The notes under the pieces were generated by a model. It was not told the DNA's origin, ran no database searches, and saw only the letters and a list, made by a program, of their open reading frames with translations. A program made the position numbers and the translations under genes. From contig CABFPE010000249.1 in the NCBI GenBank assembly GCA_900660155.1, positions 205,370 to 269,369 on the forward strand: a stretch of 64,000 nt of DNA, in the 5' to 3' direction. The DNA is from Hofstenia miamia (taxonomy: Eukaryota > Xenacoelomorpha > Acoela > Hofsteniidae). This document shows, piece after piece, positions 22,690 through 34,400 of the stretch. How positions within the stretch are numbered: the stretch's first letter is position 1; each line of letters opens with the position of its first letter.

Positions 22690-24837
22690 AAAAAACTATT
22701 TACAAAATAATACTAACATATACATATATAATTGTGTGGTGTGTACTTGTTCGAGATTTTAGTTAATTTCCATTTTAATTTCATGGTCTAAGTTATTCCA
22801 AATTTTAGTTGCCATGTGGTGAAAACTATTTGAATGTTTATCTAAGCATAAAAATTTTTGAGAACGTTCATTTACTTAATATATTGTTTTAAAAATGAAA
22901 GAGAAGGTGTACCAGATTTACACTTAAATAATATTGTACCATATGCATTTGAATTCTGTAATAAGGAGCTAATATTTTATATTGAATTCGATCGACGGAT
23001 GAACTGTCGTGTTTTTGCGCAAAGTTAAGTGTTTTAAGAGACCAATAAACGTTTTAGACAGAAGTATTCGATATTTTGAATTTATGTTTGTAAAGAGAAA
23101 TGAGCAATATTGAAAATGAGATAAACAAAAAGAATTTATTAATTGTTTGTGATATATATTTGAGACGTTTCGCAGATGGTAAAGATACCTAACTCCAGAA
23201 GCCATTTTTTTAATTTTAGTCATTAAAAATTGTTCGAAATTTAAATCATTGTCAATTTCAACACCTAAATAATGTATTGATTCACTTAGCTTTATTGGTA
23301 CTTGATTTATATTTAGTTCAATGTTTTTTGTGAGATATTTAAATGTTTTAGGCGAGAAAATTATAAATTGTGTTTTTTCAATATTTACTTTCAATTGATT
23401 ATTTGAGAAATACTTTGTTAAATGTTCGATGTCATTTTGGAGAATTTTTGTAGCATTAAAGGCATTTACATTAGTACTTATGAGACAGGTATCGTCCGCA
23501 TATTGATAAATATTACTGTTTTTTATCTGTTTCGTTATATCATTTACGTAGAGTGAGAATAGGATGGGGCCAAGAACTGTGCCCTGAGGTACCCCACGGT
23601 TAGTTGTAATATATTTTGATTTTGTGCCATTAAGTATAACTCGTTGCTGTCGATTTATAAGGAAGTTCATTATCAAATTTATAGCGTTGTCATCAAAATT
23701 ATAATGCATTAATTTGTCTTTCAGTATGTCAAAGTTCATTGAGTTAAACGCTTTGCTCAAATCGAGAAGGGCAACACAACTACATTTATTAGAAGCTAAA
23801 TTTGATTTTATTTGCTGTGATATTGACAAAATTGCATCTTGAGTGCTAAACCCATTACGGAAACCAAATTGTTTTTTCGAAAGAATATTTTCAGATATCA
23901 AATATGCATTTATTTGATTATTTAATAATTTTTCAAATAGTTTACTGAAAGGATGGCCAATGCAAATTGGCCTATAATTTTGTGCGTTTAGAGGATCGCC
24001 TTTTTTATATATAGGGCTTATGTCTGATTTCTTAAATATATCAGGGAATTCATTATCAATAATACATTGGTTAAATGCGAATAGAAGATGTTCACTAAAG
24101 ATATGAAAATGACGTTTAATAATAAAGATTGGAAGATTATAGGATGCAGTTGATTTATTTGTGTCTAAATTTTTTATTATGGTTTCTAGTTCATTTGCAT
24201 TTACGAGTCTAAAAGAAAAGTATGATTTTGCTGGGAATTTATTAATGTTTGTCTTTCTCTTATATTGGGGAAAATTGAAATTGCCAAGTTCCTTAAATGT
24301 TGCATTTAGATGGTCTATTATTCTTGTTTTTTCCGTTGTAATTTTGTTATCAATACTTAATTCGTTAATGTCAGTTGAAAGTTCTTTACTTTTTCCCAAA
24401 AATTTATGAATATATCGCCATTTTTTGTTTGTATTGCTTAGTTTATTTAAAGAACCGTTTCTAGTTTAAGGCAGATTTTTTATTTCTTAATTGTTTAATT
24501 ATCTGCTTTGATTTTTCGTAATTAATCCAATTAGTTGTTGTCGTCTCTGTTTTAGCGAGTTCAAACAATTTTCTTTTAATGCTTACTTGTTCACGTATAT
24601 AATTATCATCGGCATTTGATAAAGCAAATCTTCGCACCTTTAATTTTACTTTGCGGTACTTAATTGGTACCGCTTTATTAATTGCATTGCAAATTTCTTT
24701 TGAGATATAATTAATCAAGATCCAGATTTTAATGTGTATATGTAGTTGAACAATATGTTTTTCAAAAGTGTTTCCATTATTTCGTCTGAATAATTTAGAT
24801 AATCTCTTGCATAAATTATTTTAAAATTATTGGCTTC
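22690..24837 (-). mobile_element. CR1/L2-type LINE, 3' part (linker, RT, C-terminus)
   Basis: Minus-strand copy starting in the linker between endonuclease and reverse transcriptase (ARDYLNYSDEI) and ending at the element's 3' end. RT motifs: NYRPICIGHPFSKLFEK, KQFGFRNGFSTQDAI, NRGVPQGTVLGPILFS and the catalytic YQYADDTCLI. The main open frame is 22969-24399. There is a frame break near 24450 relative to the other copy. After the stop at 22969, another frame continues with the normal LINE C-terminal segment NERSQKFLCLDKHSNSFHHM ..IWNNLDHEIK, ending at 22759. The short tail lies left of that. Joined by a single N (24838) to the 5' part, with about 1.3 kb shared between them. Confidence 0.88.
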
Positions 24838-24838
24838 N

Positions 24839-27296
24839 TTGGAAAATTTTTGTAGCATTAAGAGCATTCACATTAGTACTTATGAAACAGGTATCGTCCG
24901 CATATTGATAAATATTACTGTTTTTTATCTGTTTCGTTACATCATTTACGTAGAGTGAGAATAGGAAGGGGCCAAGAACTGTGCCCAGAGGTACCCCACG
25001 GTTAGTTGTAATATGTTTTGATTTTGTGCAATTAAGTATAGCTCGTTGCTGTCGATTTATAAGGAAGTTAATTATCAAATTTATAGCGTTGTTATCAAAA
25101 TTATAATGCATTAATTTGTCTTTCAATATGTCAAAGTTCATTGAGTTGAACGAGAAGGGCAACGCAACTACATTTATTAGAAGCTAAATTAGATTTTATT
25201 TGCTGTGATATTGACAAAATTGCATCTTGAGTGCTAAACCCATTACGGAAACCAAATTGTTTTTTCGAAAGAATATTTTCAGATATCAAATATGCATTTA
25301 TTTGATTATTTAATAATTTTTCAAATAGTTTACTGAAAGGATGGCCAATGCAAATTGGCCTATAATTTTGTGCGTTTAGAGGATCGCCTTTTTTATATAT
25401 AGGGCTTATGTCTGATTTCTTAAATATATCAGGGAATTCATTATCAATAATACATTGGTTAAATGCGAATAGAAGATGTTCACTAAAGATATGAAAATGA
25501 CGTTTAATAATAAAGATTGGAAGATTATAGGATGCAGTTGATTTATTTGTGTCTAAATTTTTTATTATGGTTTCTAGTTCATTTGCATTTACGAGTCTAA
25601 AAGAAAAGTATGATTTTGCTGGGAATTTATTAATGTTTGTCTTTCTCTTATATTGGGGAAAATTGAAATTGCCAAGTTCCTTAAATGTTGCATTTAGATG
25701 GTCTATTATTCTTGTTTTTTCCGTTGTAATTTTGTTATCAATACTTAATTCGTTAATGTCAGTTGAAAGTCCTTTACTTTTTCCCAAAAATTTATGAATA
25801 TATCGCCATTTTTCGTTTGTATTGCTTAGTTTATCGAAGAACCTTTTCTGTTTTAAGGCAGATTTTTTATTTCTTAATTGTTTAATTATCTTCTTTGATT
25901 TTTCGTAATTAGTCCAATTAGTTGTTGTCGGCTCTGTTTTAGCGAGTTCAAACAATTTTCTTTTAATACTTACTTGTTCACGTATATAATTATCATCGGC
26001 ATTTGATAAAGCAAATTTTCGCGCCTTTAATTTTACTTTGCGGTACTTAATTGGTGCCGCTTTATTAATTGCATTGCAGATTTCTTTTGAGATATAATTA
26101 ATCATACAAGATCTAGATTTTAATATGTATATATAGTTGAACGATATGTTTTTCAAAAGTGCTTCCATTATTTCATCTGAATAATTTAGATAATCTCTTG
26201 CATAAATTATTTTAAAATCATTGGCTTTGGTAGTTATATTACTTATATATGTGCAAAGAGCATGGTCACTGAATGATTCAAACATTAAGGATTTAAAAAA
26301 TAAGTCTGAATTTGTTAGGAAGTAGTCAATTAAGTTGTTTTGTCTTGTTGGACAGTCAGTATTTATACAACGAAAATCATATGTGGCACAAAATTCTCTT
26401 AACGATTTTTTCTCAAGATTATTAAAATAATTTATATTAAAGTCACCAAATATATTTATAGAATAGTAGGGATCACTTATTTCGGAAATTTCATTTGCCT
26501 TAAATTTTAGGTAGTCAATATCATAATTTTTATTTGGATTGTATGTGATATTAATCAGTTCTTTATGACATTTATTTTCAAATGATATAATTTCTATCCA
26601 GAGTGATTCAAATATATTGTGGTTTAATTCATATTCTAATTTACGCAATGGTTTTAAACATTTTGGAGCCAATATCATGAGTCCGCCACCTCTACCTAAT
26701 CGGTTTTTTATGAAAATGTCATAATAATGTCGGTCAGGATTAAACAAATTAGGATCAGTGTCATGTTGTAACCAAGTTTCGGTAATTAAGAATATTGCGT
26801 TTTGTCTTATCTTATTTATTAAGCTTAGAAAGTCATTTCTGTTTGAAATTAGACTTCTAGCATTGAGATATACAAATTTATAGTTATTGCAGTAATTTTT
26901 TAGTTTTATTTCTATTTGCGATTCTTCTAAAATTGGTCCTGGGTTAAGTTTAATATCTCCTGAGAGTAGTAATCTTATGAAATAAAAATATTTATCGAGA
27001 TTATTAGGAATACACGTATTGAATTTAACTGTATATGCGTAGTATATTAAAAGAAGAATTAAACATACGATTTTAAGAAAATTGCCGTTTGTTTTCTCAT
27101 AAATTTTAGAGCAAAACTTGAAGATTTGGTAGAAAATGAACTTACTGAATTTAAGTGTTGTTATGTAGTAGTGCTTAGTGGTGGTGTGTTGTGAGTTGAG
27201 AGGTGATATGTCTGAGTGTATATAGTATATAGCTACATTTTTTAAACAAAGATATGTTAAAATATACAAAATTAAAAGTAAAAGTACCTGTTTCAT
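24839..27296 (-). CDS. LINE ORF2, 5' part: membrane-type leader, 2A-like motif, AP endonuclease, start of RT
   Basis: ORF from 27296 (ATG). Residues 4-24 and 73-90 are strongly hydrophobic. LSGDIKLNPGP at 111-121 is a 2A-like ribosome-skipping motif (consensus D-x-E-x-NPGP, here with K for E). AP-type endonuclease follows: LNARSL (145-150), Glu173 in ITETWLQ, GDFNI (284-288), SDH (343-345). RT then begins (NYRPICIGHPF). The frame fails at 25131-25150 through a 14-base loss relative to the other copy. RT resumes to YQYADDTCFIST and stops at the N (24838). The reaction known for the family is target-primed reverse transcription at an endonuclease nick. The copy looks dead. Confidence 0.88.
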
Positions 27297-27412
27297 TTAG
27301 ATTGATATGAAGGAGTAGGGAGAAGGACGCGACGAGCGTTTACAGCTTTTGAATAAGAAACATTTGCTAGACGATGAGATGCATTGGAGATTACATGGGG
27401 TCTGAAGTAGGA

Positions 27413-27838
27413 TTAGGGATTGCGGATCATGTGAGCTAGACCTTGACGAGAAAGATGTATTCCATCCCTAGCAAGAAGTTTGTCATTAACGTGACGAGGA
27501 GCATGTAAAAAGCTTTGGAAAACAGGGATCACAGAGAAATTGTTCACAGATAGAGAGTGGATGACTCGGTTGAATTCTTGAATTATGAAGTTCCTTTGAA
27601 TATTGGAATCGTGACAGACAGGAGTGATTTCAAGAACGTAGATGACGCGAGGTGTGAATTGACGACGTACTTCTGAGATTAGCCTGCTTAACTTAGATTT
27701 GAAAGACTGAGTGTCATTGGAGTTAAGAGCATCTATAAGACCAGCATTGATTATAATGGAGTTGATGTGAGTTTTGGGATAAGAAAAGATTTTGTCAGTG
27801 AGCTTCTTTGTGTTGTGACCTGTATACACACTTATCAA
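27413..27838 (-). CDS. LINE ORF1 fragment with SGNH/GDSL esterase domain
   Basis: 5'-truncated open frame. The reading begins at a stop just right of 27838 with no ATG. INSIIINAGLIDAL resembles SGNH block III, and LLARDGIHLSRQGL is the C-terminal D-x-x-H block. Esterase domains of this kind occur in ORF1 proteins of CR1/L2-clade LINEs, where they may bind membranes or lipids. It lies upstream of ORF2 on the same strand, 116 bases away. Truncation at about 27840 is the usual 5' truncation of a LINE copy. Confidence 0.75.
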   Translation of the reverse strand: MISVYTGHNTKKLTDKIFSYPKTHINSIIINAGLIDALNSNDTQSFKSKLSRLISEVRRQFTPRVIYVLEITPVCHDSNIQRNFIIQEFNRVIHSLSVNNFSVIPVFQSFLHAPRHVNDKLLARDGIHLSRQGLAHMIRNP

Positions 27839-27844
27839 TAATTA

Positions 27845-28850
27845 CTCAATTTTGAAAACTTGTGAAAAACAATATATTCATTGACACAGGGAAATAAATA
27901 TGATCAAAATTATATTTTAAATATGTATCCTGTAATTTTTTCAGCATTACTGTTCTTAAGCCTGCAATATGATTTTGCAAGCAAAGTTATGACAAATTTA
28001 AAATGAATTCCAATTTCGCTAAATGTAAAACAAGGCCTTGTTTTACAACAACGTGGAAAGTCAGCACAGCAGCTAGACTTTGTTATCTGAAGAAAACTTT
28101 TGACAAAACACTTGTATTTTTATTGTCAGATTTAGATAACACTCAGAAATTACATGAATGTGAAGAAAACTCATAGAAATTGCGATCTCATTTGAAAATC
28201 AATTTTTAATAAAGAATACAAATAAAAAAATTACTATTATTTATGAACAAATTTGACCTGAGTGTAGAGATTTTCATGCATTAAATATAGAAAAGTTTTA
28301 CAGCGAAAATATTATTTCATGATGGTTGCTTCTAAATTTTGGATGCAACAAGTCACTATACTTAAATCAGTCGAAGTGACCAAAGTATTATTACCTTGGA
28401 ATTGAAGTTGATTATATAATTTCTTTTAAAAAGCATGTATTCAAAATCTTGAAAAAACTTACTATTTTGCAAATAGGGTTTTATATATGCTGCCAGATTT
28501 ATGAATGAAGAGATTCGATGGTATATTTTTAAGACATATATTTGTCCTCATTTATTATGTTCTTATGCTTGGATGTCTCACTTAAATTTAAAGTAACAAG
28601 AGAGGGGCGCAAAATCTGAAGGTTAAGGGATTAAGACTCCACTCCCTTTTTTTTCGAAAAACAACATTTGTCCAAACAATTTTATTTAGTTTTATCTGTT
28701 TTTTATAATTGCTCGTCTTTTTAGTATATTGTAAAGCTAATTGTTACACAATTATTCCAGAAAATATGAGATTTCATTTTATATACATATATACAGTCTT
28801 TGTGCCAAATTTCACAGTGGAAATTACTTTTCGTAAAAATTTTTCATGAA
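27845..28850. other. Intergenic stretch right of the LINE
   Basis: No gene or repeat recognised. Confidence 0.4.
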
Positions 28851-28854
28851 TTAG

Positions 28855-29089
28855 GTGTCATCGGTTAATAACAAAAGCCAATAAATTTAACAAGTTGTTG
28901 TTTTTGGTACTTGTATACATGTTTGTAAAATTGTTTTATAAAAAACTTCGTGATAAGTATTTCAATCGTAGTAATAAATATACTTATCATGTTCGAACTA
29001 TAGTTCAGGTCAAAACTAATGAGACTGAGAAAAATAAAATATGTGACTCAGCTATACATAACAAAGAGGTAAATGTGATATCAAACTAA
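28855..29089 (+). CDS. Possible last exon of a single-pass membrane protein
   Basis: An open frame follows a plausible acceptor (tttttcatgaattag before 28855). It reads CHRLITKANKFNK, then a hydrophobic LLFLVLVYMFVKLFY with a basic KKLRDKYFNRSNK after it, then a polar tail ending NKEVNVISN and a stop. This is the layout of a transmembrane segment plus cytoplasmic tail. No upstream exon or homologue is recognised, so this is weak. Confidence 0.25.
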
Positions 29090-29124
29090 AGCTAAGTTTA
29101 TCGCCGATGGTTCTCCGCTGGTTG

Positions 29125-29940
29125 TTAACCAATAAATTTTTCCCGCTGCTCGGAGTACGTCTTTATCCGCTTTGAGATAGCGTCCATTAAACTGACTCGA
29201 ACTTCTTCGGTAATAACATCTTGCGATTCGAGTATATACCTTTTCAATTCGGTCAAATTTTGAGGATATTTCTTTTCAACGTTGTCAAATTTTGAGGATA
29301 TTTCTTTTCAACGTTGTCTTTAAGTATCTGTCAGACGTTCTCGATAGGAGACAAATCGGGCGAATTCGGTGGCCACTGCATTATCTGAACATTTTTGTCC
29401 GTAAAAAATACCTTTGTTGTCGTTGACGTATGAGGGGTTGCCCCGTTGTGTTGCAGGATCCAGCCAGTTAGATATAAACAATCGGCATATGTAAAGAATT
29501 GTTCTACAACTTCGCAATACTTTTGGCTGGTAATGGACTCTGGGTCGTCGATAATACACATATAGAAACCACGATAAGATAATGCTCCCCACACCATACG
29601 TTTTTGGAGTCTTTTTAACGGGGTTTTTGCCTCGTTTTAAGTACCAAACTTGCACGGTGTTCCGGTGAAGCTGGAAAATGGTAGTCGATCCATTCATTAC
29701 AAAATGTTAGTCTGTTTTGTTCTTGTAACGGCGAAATCGCAGGAACTTTTTTGGGCAAGTTCGTTTTTCATCACTCCCGAAATACGGAGGTTTCTCTGGA
29801 TGGTGCTCGTGCTAAAAGTCTTGCCTGTTTTTGCGCTAAACCAATGAGTGATTTTTTTCACCAAGAGAGTTGGTTGTTTTAGCGCTATGCTTGTCAAAAC
29901 CCTTTTATCTTCACCGCCAAAATTTCTAGGTCGGCCACCT
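29125..29940 (-). mobile_element. Tc1/mariner (Tc1-like) transposase, degraded
   Basis: Reads from about 29940 leftward: GRPRNFGGEDKRVL, the inter-domain GRPR motif; then helix-turn-helix part TFSTSTIQRNLRISG; then MNGSTTIFQLHRNTVQVWYL; MVWGALSYRGFYM; LQHNGATPHTS; and WPPNSPDLSPIEN with a C-terminal tail ending EQREKFIG and stop at 29125. In this family the second catalytic Asp sits in QDNAP; here it is QHNGA, so Asp is replaced by His. The frame changes between the PVKKTPK and MVWG parts. About 34 bases encoding DNVEKKYPQNL are tandemly repeated at 29246-29315. Inactive. Terminal inverted repeats not found. Confidence 0.85.
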
Positions 29941-31239
29941 CATTACGCACATAAAAACCTGTTTTTTGGATTTTTACGGATGTATCTTACACGTTATTAA
30001 AAGGCATTTTAGATGAGTTACTAGGAGTTTGCACCTTGAAAAATATATAAAATGCAAATACATTTAAATATATTTAAATATGCAAATTGAGCTAAATTAA
30101 AATGAAAAGTTAGTAACTGGAAAGTTTTACCATTAAAGCAAAGCTTAAGCATTTTTCAAAGTCTTACTCAGTATTGTCTTTTATAAGAACCAACTGTTTT
30201 CCCATTTTTTCAAAACATTGTTCTCCAAGCCTATTCAAATTTTGTACATCATTGGTTTATTTGCACCATGAAATTGTGAAAATTTCGAAGACATTGCATT
30301 GCAGTAACTGATGTACTTGAAAAGTATTTTTATTGTATATTCTGATTTCTTGAAATTTATTCAAATTATCGTCATAATTTAAGCTTAGATTTCTAAATCC
30401 CGTGGAGTTTTCAGCTAAATTTACATTTCTATTTTTTCACAGATATGCTGCCCAAGCCCAAATAGGGAGCTCCCTGCACCTACAAGTGCTCACATCAGAG
30501 CTGAAGCAAAAGTGAAAGAGAAAAAATTTCTCTAATGTTTTATTTTCCGGTTTTTATCATCATTATTTTTTGTGAGTTGAGCCTTTAAAATATTTTTGAA
30601 GAACAATCTTAGATTTTATTGAAATTCCTGGGTAATCTAAGGTTTGTTTGTTAAAAAATAATTTCTTCTTGAGGTCATTAGTCTTTCTACAAAACTGAGC
30701 TTATAGGTTAGATGAAGAAATAGGAATTTTATCTTGAATTAGCTTTCCTATCAATCGGTTTTTCTAAAATAACAAATTGATTCAAGCAGCTGGATTGTTA
30801 AATTTTGGCTTACCTTGTTTTATTTTAGATCCAAATTGTTAGGAAGTAAGGTCAATTACACATACGAGATGGCTACAACGATCGTATTAGATATTATTAA
30901 TGAATTGATTTAATGAAGCTTTTCCTGAATTTGACATATACTAATTTATATTGAGGGTTATTTATACCTAAGAATCATAATAAGCTTATGCTCAGTTGCA
31001 CTCCTCCATTTACTACCATAAATAACAAGCGCAAACAATGTACAAAGTTTTCTAGGATAACGCAAGTAAGCACCCTAAGGATAGACAATACAATTTCATT
31101 GAGCATGATTACCGTGATCTGAGGTGGAATTCAATAGGCAATCTGGAAACGTTGACTTTTGTTTGAATTATACTCTGTTGGTAGTAACAATGGACTATCA
31201 CTACACTATTACATTTTACAAATAGGCTAATGCATACAT
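29941..31239. other. Intergenic stretch
   Basis: The first 60 bases may be a degraded transposase N-terminus. The rest shows nothing I can name. Confidence 0.4.
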
Positions 31240-31254
31240 TTATATAATGTAAAA

Positions 31255-31445
31255 AAGGAATTGCACCGTTATCAAAGAGAACGGTCCGCCTACGGGTGGC
31301 CTAACATGTAAGCGCGCGCGGGCGGGCCGATAAAAACCATGGTCTCGCAAACCACTTGCTTGCAAGCGCTCTCCTTCATGTTTGGCCCTGTATGTCTGTT
31401 GGAATGTGTCTAAGGAAGTTGATTAAACAATAGGTAAAAATATAG
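31255..31445. other. Isolated GC-rich segment beside the Ty3 fossil
   Basis: Contains gcgcgcgcgggcgggccg and a TATA-like cgataaaaacc in otherwise AT-rich DNA. It could be a piece of an LTR or of a SINE, but no second copy was found in the window, so it is unassigned. Confidence 0.3.
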
Positions 31446-31469
31446 TTGAGATCTATCTAATACAACTAT

Positions 31470-34400
31470 CAGACATATTGTATGCATGTCTTAACAAAAT
31501 TGTTAGTGTTATATTTGTGAAAGTATTTAGCTGCCAGGGTGTTGTTGATTTTTGCGTTAGTTTTGATGCTATCTATAATGTCTTTCAAAATGATGTCATT
31601 TCACTGTGCCTCAGCTATTTCTTCTGCCAGAATTTCCTCTTTTATTGTTATAGCGAGTATTGGCCGACAATTTTTATCTACGTTAATATTGGCTAATTCT
31701 TTGTACTAGGTAGATGGTATGAAGTTGAAATTTGATTTTTCGCGTTCAGGTTTTCTAAGTTCTCTTTGATACTCTGGTAGGGCAGTGTAGAGGTCGGCGT
31801 TGTTGTGGTGTCTGCCTTTTCGGTGTGTGATCATGAAGGAGAAGTCGCTGAGGTATTCTATCCATCAAGCTATTATTGTAGAGCGGTCGCCAAAGTATTT
31901 CTTAAGCCAGCATAGACTGCTATTGTCAGTGCGGACGATGAAAGATTTCTCTCCGATTAATAAGTGAAGGAATGTTTTGAGTGTCTCTACCAGAGCAAAC
32001 ATCTCAAGTTTTGTAGCGCCATAATTTCGTTCAGATGTCCGTAACTTGCGTGAGAAGTATTGTATTGGTTTTTCCTCTCCATCCTGTATCTGGCTGAGGG
32101 TTGCTCCGTAGTGACCATACTAGCGTCAGTGTCCAATACGAATGTGTCTGTGGAGTTTGGACTTTTGAAAGAGGGGATGTTTTTCATGAATTTCTTAAGT
32201 TCGTCTAGCTCTTCTTGGGCTTTCCAGTCCCATTCGAAGTCTTATTTCCTTTTTAGTAAGTTGGGCATGTTATGAGTTTTTCTGCCAAATTGGGCATGTT
32301 GTAGTAATTCACAAAACCGAGAATTCTTTGGAGATCCTTTTTTGTTTCTGAGAGGCTGAATTTCCTCAATTAGTGCTTTAGCATTGTCTTTGATTTGGAT
32401 GTTGCCTGCTTGGACTATTCTTCCAAGGAATACAATTTTCTATGCTGCAAAGAGCATTTCTTTGAATTAATGCGTAAACCTGCTGTTGCAAAGCAGTATC
32501 AGGATTCTGTTAAGTTTAACACAGTGGTCATTTACAGTAGTTGAGGATATAAGCACGTCGTCGATATAGTCTGCTATGACGTCTTCCAGTGTGGGTTTTT
32601 CATTCAGGAGTACCTTTGTCACATACTGCTGGAATGTTGCGGGAGCATTGCAGAGACCAAACGCCATATATAACCATTCAAATGGCCATACGGTGTTATA
32701 AATTCAGTTTTTTCTATGTCGGATTCTTTTATGGGCACCTGCCAATAGGCTTTACACAAACCAATTGTGGAAAAGATTTTATATTGTGCAACTTTATACA
32801 GAATTTCGTCTATAAGAGGAATAGGATATGCGTCCTTCTTGGTAATCTCGTTTAGCATCTGGAAGTCGATACATAGATGGTATTTGTCGCCTTGCTTGAC
32901 AAACACTGTGGGGCTCTTGCTCTTTCTTATGATTCTGTTGTTTAGAAGTTCAGTAATAGTGCGCGCATATTTGTCTCTCAGGTGATGAGGCACTCTGTGA
33001 CATTGTTGACGGATCAGTTTGTCTCAAGTAGTGTTTATCTACGCCGATAGCTTTTCCCACGCTGATTTTGCCGTGTTTAAATATTCCTGCGTTCTTTTGT
33101 AGAACTGCATTGATCATCTCTATTTGATTGTATGTTCGGTGTGGGTGAGTTTCCCTCGATATCATAGGAGCTTCTTTATTTTTATTAGGTGCATCTGGAG
33201 TTTCCGGGTTTTCGTGACGAATTTCTCAATTGGAATTGCAATAATTGTTAGTTGATTCGAATTAAAGTTGATGAACTTGTCACTTCTACTGAGAGCTGCT
33301 GTCACTCCGTGACCGTTTTTAACCAACAAATGTTGTTTTGTAATATGATTTTTCGTGGATTAATTCCATATTGGCTCAAGATGGTGTAATCTCCATTTAT
33401 CGACATTTCCGTTTTTACTCTCCTTAGTTTCCAGTGGTTGGGCTCCACTCTAAGATTTTCTGCTAATGTAGATTTAGCTGTGTTGTTATCAGATGTTCGT
33501 AAAGAGATGCGGATATTATTATCCTCTCAAATAGTGAGAGTCTTTGAAGAATAGTCGATTACGCAATTATTTTGTGTCAGAATCATCTCGTATGGGAGAG
33601 GTTGATTGTGAGTATCCACAATAAATATCTCATGTTGAAATTTGACGTGGTGTATTCTAATGGGTATGTTTGTGATCACTCCTTTGATGTTTATGTAATG
33701 TCCAGATGTGTTAATCAGTCATGATTCATTTTTTTGCATGTCTTGGCGTTTGCACCCCAGTGTTGCAACCGGGCCGGGCTTTTTTACGGGCCGAGCAGAG
33801 CCGGGCTCACATATTTGAAGAATATAAACGGACCGGGCTGGGCCTGAAATTATGATTTTAACGGGCCTAATTATCGTTTTCACTAATACTTGAAACCTGA
33901 CAGGGGGTTGAATTTGCCAGATGTTGCGAGGTTATCAGAACAACAAATAACGAAGAAGAAGATGTATTCAGTGATTTTTTGATGCAGGACAGGCAACTAC
34001 AGTATTAGCAGCCGATGAAGAATTAAAAAATGAAATTGTGGCTTACAGATCATCCCCAATCTGTTCAGATGATCCAAGAAAACCACTTGTGTTTTGGCGC
34101 TAATACCATAGCACTTTTCCCCAATTATCAAAAATAGCCCGTCGGATACTTCCCATTCAAGGTGGGTCTGCACAAAGCGAATGAGATTTTTCAGACGCTG
34201 GCAACATTCTTACAGAAAAACGAAACAGACTGGATCCTGAACATTTCAGTCAAATAGAACTTTTAAACTCAGTGGCGAAAGCCGGTATTAAATTTTTTTG
34301 AACATTGTTTTATTAATTCCTATGGTTGAAATATAAAAGCGTCACGGGCCGGGCTTTAAAATTCGTGCATTGAGACGGACCGGGCTGGGTCGGGACAATA

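Noticed and set aside
24161-24409. Plus-strand ORF, repeated at 25549-25797
   Set aside because: Antisense shadow of the LINE linker. It is repeated only because the LINE segment is repeated.
22690-27840. Two tandem LINE insertions
   Set aside because: The junction is a single N with overlapping element parts and no 3' tail or target duplication between them. One element assembled from two overlapping contigs is simpler.
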